Assembly: GCF_000003605.2 (NCBI RefSeq)
Contig: NW_003112471.1
Coordinates: 60,324 to 84,425, forward strand
DNA: 24,102 nt
Direction: 5' to 3'
Source: Saccoglossus kowalevskii
Taxonomy: Eukaryota > Hemichordata > Enteropneusta > Harrimaniidae
Shown: positions 18,166 to 24,102 of the stretch, in pieces
Layout of the letters: each line of letters begins with the position of its first letter
Position numbering within the stretch: the stretch's first letter is position 1
Program-made: the position numbers and the translations under genes
Notes under the pieces: model-generated
The model's input: only the letters and a program-made list of their open reading frames with translations
What the model was told of the DNA's origin: nothing
Databases searched by the model: none

Positions 18166-19571
18166 TAGAAATGCTGTACAAATGCCTAGCATACATATTA
18201 TACTTGTGTAATTTAATGTCTATTTAAATGATGGGTCATATACCCCTTGTTGGAATGTTATGGTCCAGAGAACAGATCATCTTGTCGGGAAATTTGAATA
18301 CAGAGTATGTTACCGAGACATTGATACCTATAAAACTATGCCTTCATCGCATGCTCGGGGCTATTCCATCTGGCGTAACCACGTTGGACATCATTGTCTG
18401 ATGCTCGTACACAACTAATGCAGAGAAGTTACAAGTCTCAACGGACCTCTTGTAGAACTGACATTACAGCGGACTGACTTTAACCATTGCTGGCTGCAAA
18501 ACGGCGAAGATTGCGACAACACATCGACGGAACTTACTGTCTGTGTATCCCCAAAGAAAGCCAGCGGTTCGTCTTCGCGTAGATAACGTCAACACGTGGT
18601 TGAAACAGCCATAGCACTTCGTAGAACACGTTTAATTATTATTCACGTTCAACTGCAAGTTCTGCTTACAGACGTTGACATTCGTCGTATGATACTGGTC
18701 AGTAACGCTACGTTAGGGTTACATATTTCATGCATATTTTGAGCTTATTATTGTGTATATTTTGAAGTGCACTTCATTTATTTTATTCATCAAATTATTA
18801 TATAACTGCTGTAATTTTGTACCGCTTTGCAGTCATTCTTTTGACGTGCAGACGCTGGAAATTTGGCAATATTTAATGATTGGAACGGCGTCAGTCACTC
18901 ATACATTGTTTACACTTGGATGTAAGCTCCATGTTACTGTACAGGCTCTAACTCGTTGAGAATTGGTTAACACACACAGGGTTCTAGTCGACTTGTATTC
19001 CTGCTGGGATTTGAGCCTTGTGCGGTGTGACTTAATTAATATTGACCTTTAATCTGTTCCAGTTATACTTAATAAATCGTTAACTGCTAGTATATGACTG
19101 CGTCTGTTGTATGTTCACACTGACTACACCGGGGTCACCACTTATTGCTTGTTGATTGTATACAAATATACAAGTCACAATTAATGCTAAAAAGTAGCAG
19201 TGGGGAAAAGAACCCACAACACAAGGGCAGTCTTGTTTGGTAGCCACACTTGACTCCGCCTTGTGACAAATTGTTTTTGGAAAGATGTTGTTTTATCACG
19301 TCTAAAGTATATTTCACCATACGTAAATACTACAGTGTATTATATGTAACAAGTCGTGCGGTTTAATGATAATACTGTAATTCTGGGTCTTTTTAAAGAT
19401 TTCAGTTCCATGAGATCCCCATAAATGGCTTACTTCAATAGTAACAATGCCTAAGTTCAAGTTGATGGCAAAATTATATGAAAGCTAAGCATGTAATTTG
19501 AGAAATGTTCAGTTTGTTGTGGAGGTCAGTCAACACACATCCTCCCTCAACGCCATGTTACTCTTTTTATT
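18166..19571. other. Unclassified intergenic segment, GC-richer from about 18240 to 18700
   Basis: No coding region recognised. The part from about 18257 (TGTTATGGTCC) to 19140 (CACCGGGGTCACCA) has higher CpG content than its surroundings and contains AATAAA at 19071 followed by a GT-rich run. This could be a solo LTR, a non-coding transcript end, or an unknown repeat. Clear TG...CA ends with a target duplication could not be found. The 430 bases after that are AT-rich with nothing recognised. Confidence 0.3.
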
Positions 19572-20515
19572 AATCCCCATTCGGACGCAGTCCCAAAACG
19601 GGGACTTATGTTTTGACCTCCGTGTGTGCGTGCACGCGTGTGACCGGACCTGTATCTTAGAAATGCCTGGACCAATCCCAATCAAACTTCACACATACAT
19701 CACACATGATATTATACATATTGACGTCAATTTGTTACACAATCTAATTCAAGATGGCCGAATGGCGGCCATTTTTGTGCTTAAAATCATCAAAATCAAG
19801 CATTTTTCGGCTGTTTACAGATGGATTTTGTTCAAAATTGGTATATACGTTAGACATTATAGGACCTTGATGCACATCATTTTGTTTTTCAGATAAGATT
19901 AAAAATGGCCGACTGGCAGCCACTTTGTTTTAATGAATGTGGTTCTAGTGCTATATCTCCGACTTGCTTTGACTGATTATGTTCAAATTTTAAATATTCA
20001 TTATAAATCATGTCATAGATATACAGATTTATTGGTTTGACGTTTCTATTCAAAATGGCCGAATGGTGGCCATTTTTATGCTAAAAAATCATCAAATATC
20101 AAGCATTTATGGATAGATTTTGTTCAAACTTGGTACATTAGACATTATGGGTTCCTAATGCACGTCATTTTGTTTTTCAGATTGGATGTAAAATAGTCGA
20201 CTGGTGGCCATTTTGTATTAATGAATGCAGCTCTAGTGCCATATCTCTGACATGCTTTGACCGATTATGTTCAAATTTTATATATTCATTGAAATGTATT
20301 CAAAATGGATGATTTTGTTTTAATTAATGCTGTTCAAGAGCAATATCTCTCAAGACTAGTTTGATGATCAGATACAAATGTCAATCATTTTAATGTTAAA
20401 CAATCATCATAATCATATTCCTGACATGTTTATGTTTCAGCTATATTACTATAAACAAAACTATTAATCTTAAATTTGATAACTAACGGGGACTGTGCCA
20501 TGCATGGCTTGTTTC
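19572..20515 (+). repeat. Repeat family A, copy 3
   Basis: The hairpin at 19575-19603 (CCCC...GGGG with inner GGAC/GTCC) is followed by ACTTATGTTTTGACCTCCGTG and a GT/CpG-rich run, as in copy 2. Palindromic units lie at about 19752, 19905, 20054 and 20192. The terminal palindrome GCCATGCATGGC is at 20497-20508. Unlike copies 1 and 2 it is not followed by family B sequence. The 132-codon ORF across its 5' half is a repeat artefact. Confidence 0.87.
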
Positions 20516-21326
20516 ACTTGTATTTTTGTTCACATGGAAAAGCAGTGATGCAGTATTTTGGGGATTTTACATAAACTGCATGAATAAGAAGGTAAAAAAG
20601 AAAGTGAAATTCAAATCAACCACCAGGCTATACACCAATCTTCATCAACAAGGTCAATGCAAAGTTAATTTGATTTGGACTTAAATAAGAACAAATATCA
20701 GCTTATTTTTACATGTCAGATTTTATTATCATCTAATACCAAATACTAATTGTGTAAAGCTCCATAAATTGATTTGGGATACAAGTACAATGGAAAGAAT
20801 CTTAACAGTTTAACAGCACTAAATGTATCTCTGATTTTGAATTGAAAAGTGATGATTATAGCAATAATAGTTATTAGTGGGTACCTCCTTTCAAATGATC
20901 TGAGACAGTACTAAAATGTAGACCACCTACAATAAGGTGACACAGATTAATCCATCACTTCAGTCAGATACTAGATGAAAAATTAATAAATAACTATAGG
21001 TATGTTTATATCACTCGGAAATACGACAGCAACAAAAATTGATGGTTTAACGAAGAGTAATACAAATCCATGTGTACATCGAGCTTAGCATAGTACAAGT
21101 GCAATCATTTTATGTCTGCTTTTTACATGTAGACTACTTACAAAAAGAACATTACCGTATAAAAACTCTCAATAATGCTCATGCCCTTCATCTGTTCAAA
21201 TGTAAATAATTGTTTTCTTATAAAGAAAGGTACACAAATAAAAAATTAGTTATGCTTTCTTTCTATTCAAGGCATAGTTTATTTTATACATAAAATCAGT
21301 AGCTGTCAATGAAAATGATAACAGGT
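20516..21326. other. AT-rich intergenic stretch
   Basis: No gene or repeat recognised. If the minus-strand exons at 21359-21688 are real, this would be 3' UTR and downstream sequence of that gene. TTTATT on the + strand at 21278 would then be its AATAAA signal. Confidence 0.4.
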
Positions 21327-21358
21327 CTAAGAAGGGCAACCAATTGTGTTCAAAGTTC

Positions 21359-21468
21359 TTATAGTAGACAGTAGAGTCCGGTTTCTGTTTCGAAACTTGT
21401 TTCTTTGCATCTGGTCTTCTGTTGGGAATGTTTCAACATAGCTTCTCTCATCGATAATGTATTTGTAA
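21359..21468 (-). CDS. Possible last exon of an unknown minus-strand gene
   Basis: On the minus strand TTATTTTGTCTTGTAG is a good acceptor ending at 21469. Joined in phase to the candidate exon upstream, the frame reads (L)TNTLSMREAMLKHSQQKTR... and stops at TAA 21361-21359. A second frame, YKYIIDERSYVETFPTEDQM..., stays open to TAG at 21329-21327 and would need a phase 2 donor that I do not see. AATAAA on the minus strand lies at 21283-21278. I recognise no family. Both frames being open makes this tentative. Confidence 0.28.
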
Positions 21469-21608
21469 CTACAAGACAAAATAAATAAAATAAGTACATC
21501 AAGATTAACAGAATCTTCAGCTAGAATATAGTGAAATTATGATAACCTTGCTCATAACACTAAATCAGAGTTAAAATGGTTGCAACATTAAAGATAGTTA
21601 AACTACAC

Positions 21609-21688
21609 GTGGCTTTCCCTGTATATGTAACTGTCTAATGGCGTTGAGGTGATCATGGCACAGGGTGTGGAAGTTTGCTAGTGATAAT
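21609..21688 (-). CDS. Possible internal exon of an unknown minus-strand gene
   Basis: Between a pyrimidine-rich acceptor (CTTCTTAATTCTTTT...AATCAG) and a GTGTAG donor, one frame is open and protein-like: LSLANFHTLCHDHLNAIRQL followed by HIQGKP. The other two frames have early stops. Its GC content exceeds the flanks, and its phase 1 end fits the exon at 21468. The GTGTAG donor is weak. No family recognised. Confidence 0.3.
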
Positions 21689-22483
21689 CTGATTATAAAT
21701 CCAAAAGAATTAAGAAGTAGTTGTAATGTATAAGTCAGCAACATAGAAACAAAAGTGTATCAAAAGTTATCCATGCTGTTAATTTATGACACCCCCCCAC
21801 TAAGTCAACATAATGTTATTTTGTTCAACAAAATCTATCAATTAAATTTGTTAATGCTAGAAATCATGACTGCACATTCTTCACTGTTTTGTTGAATGGT
21901 ATAGCCCTACAGCTTTTTTTAACAACGTTGATGTTAAGATGTACAGTTTCTCTATAGACATTATATACACATTAAGATTTTGAAAAATCACCAAAAATAC
22001 AACTTTAAAATCTGTATAACTATATTAGGTTTGCCAGTGATCAACTTAGTATTACTGAGTTTAATACTAGTGTTAACAAGAAAATTTGATTATGCTAAAC
22101 ATTTTTGCTTGTACTATCATTTATACTAGCATTTATATATTCCATTTAAATGTAATTATTATAACAATTATTTTATTAAATATGCAAAGATTGTAATCAT
22201 AAAATAAACAGATTTGCAGGTTTTCCTAGAGTATATGATTAAAAATTTTTATTAAAATGTACGCACATTGTACATGCACTAGTAATAACTGTATTGTCAC
22301 ACATATTTATAGTTGTATCCAAATAAAAAAGTTTTGAAATGTTGTCCGTCTTGCAATACCATCTAGTTGTCTATTGTTTCCAGCTTCGTCCAAATCGCAC
22401 GGTCCTGTGTTTTCAACCTACAGGCCTCTACACGATACCGTGTGGGTTCACACAGGCTAATTGCGTATCTTAAGCAGTGAGAT
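21689..22483. other. AT-rich stretch plus short unclassified segment
   Basis: 21689-22360 is AT-rich with nothing recognised. From 22363 to 22483 the composition changes. On the minus strand one frame reads EACRLKTQDRAIWTKLETID, which faintly resembles the A.DR..W ending of some LINE reverse transcriptases. This is too short to assign. Confidence 0.3.
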
Positions 22484-22520
22484 CTGATTGGGCGCGCCTC
22501 GAAACAAGGCGCCCAATCAG
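22484..22520. repeat. Strong GC-rich hairpin
   Basis: CTGATTGGGCGCGCCT and AGGCGCCCAATCAG are inverted repeats separated by CGAAACA, with one 2-base bulge. It lies just beyond the 3' tail of the RTE-like LINE. Confidence 0.8.
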
Positions 22521-22604
22521 CTTGGACGTACCAAATTAGTATTAGTAGTAGGTAGTTCAGAGTTTTAAATCCGGTTTGGTCCCCGAAGACGAGGGTGGCC
22601 GGAT

Positions 22605-23304
22605 TCACCTTAAACTAGTGGCAATCGCTCTTACCCCCTCCATCCACTTTGCACGATTTAAAGCATCCCTCATCCTCATCGCAACCTTCCCACTCTCCTC
22701 CTCCACTTGCATCTTCCACGTCTTCTTTGGCCTTCCCCTTTTCCTTGGACCACTCACCTCTAAATACATACCCATCCTCCCTCCTCAGCACATGCCCATA
22801 CCAACGTACCCCATTTGCCTTCGCCAACCGATCTACCGCTTCCTTCAAACCCAACATCTGCATCAAGTCCTCAGTTAACTTTCTGTCCATCAACTTCACC
22901 CCACACATCACTCTCACCATCGCTCTCTCTGTCCTCCTTAAAATACCCAGCTCATTTTCACTCAAACACCATGTCTCGCTCCCATACAGCAATGCTGATC
23001 TCACACAACTCTTATATACTATTCTTTTCATCTCCAAGGGAAATCTCTTCCTATATACATGTAGTAGCTCTCCACATTCCCTAAACTTCACTCAAGCAAA
23101 CCTTGCTCTAGCTGTCACAGCCGCCTCACAACCACCACCCACCCTTACCTTGTCCCCCAGGTATGTAAACTCCTTCACTGATTCAAGCTCATCACACAAC
23201 TTTTCTTCCTGTTCCACTACCCTTCCAACTCCATTCTTACATCTTCCACACGCAAAATCCCTTGCCAATCTTTGGGTCACCCTCTTTGCGGGGCATAGAC
23301 ACAT
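22605..23304 (-). pseudogene. RTE-like reverse transcriptase C-terminal remnant
   Basis: The only RT part left in this LINE. It lacks all catalytic motifs (no YADD). It has one nonsense codon (TGA at 23094-23092) and a one-base frameshift before PKKTWK. The + strand ORF of 279 codons lying over it, rich in Pro and Ser, is an antisense shadow. Confidence 0.85.
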
Positions 23305-23765
23305 ATCAACCTCATCACCTCCTCCTCAAAAGCCATCACAATTGTCATCACCCTATCATTTCTCCTTCTCACCTCCACCACCTTCTCCCATAATTCTTCC
23401 TTTACCAAGACTCCTACACCCCCTAGTTCATCATTATTTCCTTTCCACCACAACTTATACCTCCTTCCCTCAACTCCCATCATCCTAGCCCCCTCCCCTC
23501 TCCAACTCATCTCCTGGACACAACACACATCCACCCTCCTATTTCTCAGTTCCTCACATATCTCCACTCCTTTCCCTCTCATACTTCCCACGTTCCAACT
23601 CCCTACTCTCACCCTGAACCGCCTATCGGGTTTCACACCGTCATGATGCAAGCGACGCCTGCGCGGCCCAGGATGATTGTTTGCACCATCCTTTTTCTGG
23701 TAGGCCGGTGCCGCCCACCCCAGCCTTTGGGCTGGCTGGTGCCCATGCTTGGTTGTAACTGCCAT
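23283..23765 (-). pseudogene. RTE-like endonuclease N-terminal half
   Basis: Minus-strand ORF with the SWNVGSM, VQEMSW and VYAPQ motifs of AP-like endonucleases of non-LTR retrotransposons, which nick target DNA. It breaks off after VYAPQ, before the conserved GDFN and SDH motifs, because of the internal deletion, so it cannot be active. Confidence 0.85.
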
Positions 23766-23871
23766 TTAAGGTTTTTTTGGAGCATGAGATAATTGGCCGG
23801 ATGCCCTTCCTGACACCAATCCACTGTTTCGGCAGTGGGTCTAGCCTTTGAGGGAAACACCCATCATGCAA

Positions 23872-24102
23872 GGCAGCATGTGTAGAGGTATGTGCTATAC
23901 ATGACCTGGTCTGAAAGCATCATATGACTCATAACAGACTGTGTTCAGGAAAGAACCACTTGGTCAAGGATGGGGTGCTCAGCACTTAAGTATACCCCTA
24001 CATACCCCTCAAATTATAAAACAAAATTCTACTTCCTGTTTTTGTCGCTATGAAGACATCCTTTCCACACAAAACTGCGTCGATTGCCTGTACCTGATGA
24101 GG
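23872..24102. other. Right edge, unclassified
   Basis: No gene recognised. It may include more of the LINE 5' leader. Confidence 0.3.

Larger units (their letters stand above)
22535..23871 (-). mobile_element. Internally deleted RTE-like LINE
   Basis: Read on the minus strand, a 5' leader with GGAAGGGCATCCGGCC near 23810-23790 precedes an apurinic-endonuclease N-terminal half: VGSWNVGSM, CCVQEMSWRGEG with the catalytic Glu, GGVGVLV and RLICVYAPQ (23610-23285). Directly after that the sequence jumps to the end of the reverse transcriptase. The second half of the endonuclease and the whole RT core are missing. The RT end carries KEFTYLGD, a TGA at 23094-23092 where Trp is expected, KSCVRSALLYGSETW and VRWYGHVLRRED. 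A frameshift near 22740 moves the ending (RPKKTWKMQVEEE...NRAKW) to another frame that stops at 22605. The 3' tail is a short TAC/TAA microsatellite at 22556-22535. The clade call is from memory. Confidence 0.85.

Noticed and set aside
19135-19270. tRNA-like or primer-binding-site-like sequence on the minus strand (GGGTTCTTTTCCCC, TGGTGACCCCGG)
   Set aside because: No cloverleaf can be formed and no LTR pair with internal retroviral-type ORFs is present.
19498-19896. 132-codon + strand ORF
   Set aside because: It runs across unique flank, hairpin and first units of family A copy 3. The matching region in copy 2 gives a different frame.
22649-23488. 279-codon + strand ORF rich in Pro and Ser
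   Set aside because: Antisense shadow of the minus-strand RTE-like LINE, whose minus frames carry clear RT and endonuclease motifs.

Overview
This is nuclear DNA from a multicellular animal. It has long AT-rich introns with GT/GC...AG splice sites, non-LTR retrotransposon remnants of two clades, several inverted-repeat DNA elements, and an 899-base assembly gap. The repeat load and gene content suit a marine invertebrate (lophotrochozoan, hemichordate or similar). I cannot name the species from the sequence.

The core is a head-to-tail pair of genes on the + strand. Both encode the E1 alpha subunit of the mitochondrial branched-chain 2-oxoacid dehydrogenase complex (BCKDHA family). Gene 1 enters from the left edge and only its last two coding exons are present (296-467 and 1855-2034), followed by a 3' UTR with AATAAA at 2738. 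Gene 2 is complete: nine coding exons from 3938 to 16580 can be joined by eye into one open frame of 456 residues, close to the usual length of about 445. Its exon 1 encodes a basic, acid-free presequence. Its catalytic, TPP-binding and first phosphorylation-site motifs are intact. Intron 3 has a GC-AG splice pair. Gene 2 is clearly more diverged than gene 1 in the shared C-terminal region.

Almost everything else is repeat. Family A is built of roughly 150-base units, each with an AAAATGGCC...GGCCATTTT palindrome. It occurs three times: in intron 8 of gene 1, in intron 8 of gene 2, and downstream of gene 2. Family B is a hairpin followed by 157-base tandem units and runs into the gap in intron 7. 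Other elements are a 1.5 kb TIR transposon in intron 4, a 40-bp inverted-repeat element in intron 2, an (ATTCT)17 microsatellite in intron 3, three 170-base tandem copies upstream of gene 2, and a 460-base TIR element just after the gene 2 stop codon.

From 17.3 kb rightwards there is a decayed L1/Tx1-like reverse transcriptase, an unclassified GC-richer segment, family A copy 3, an AT-rich stretch holding two possible minus-strand coding exons of an unknown gene, and an internally deleted RTE-like LINE on the minus strand ending in a (TAC)n-type tail. I found no tRNA, rRNA or CRISPR array.
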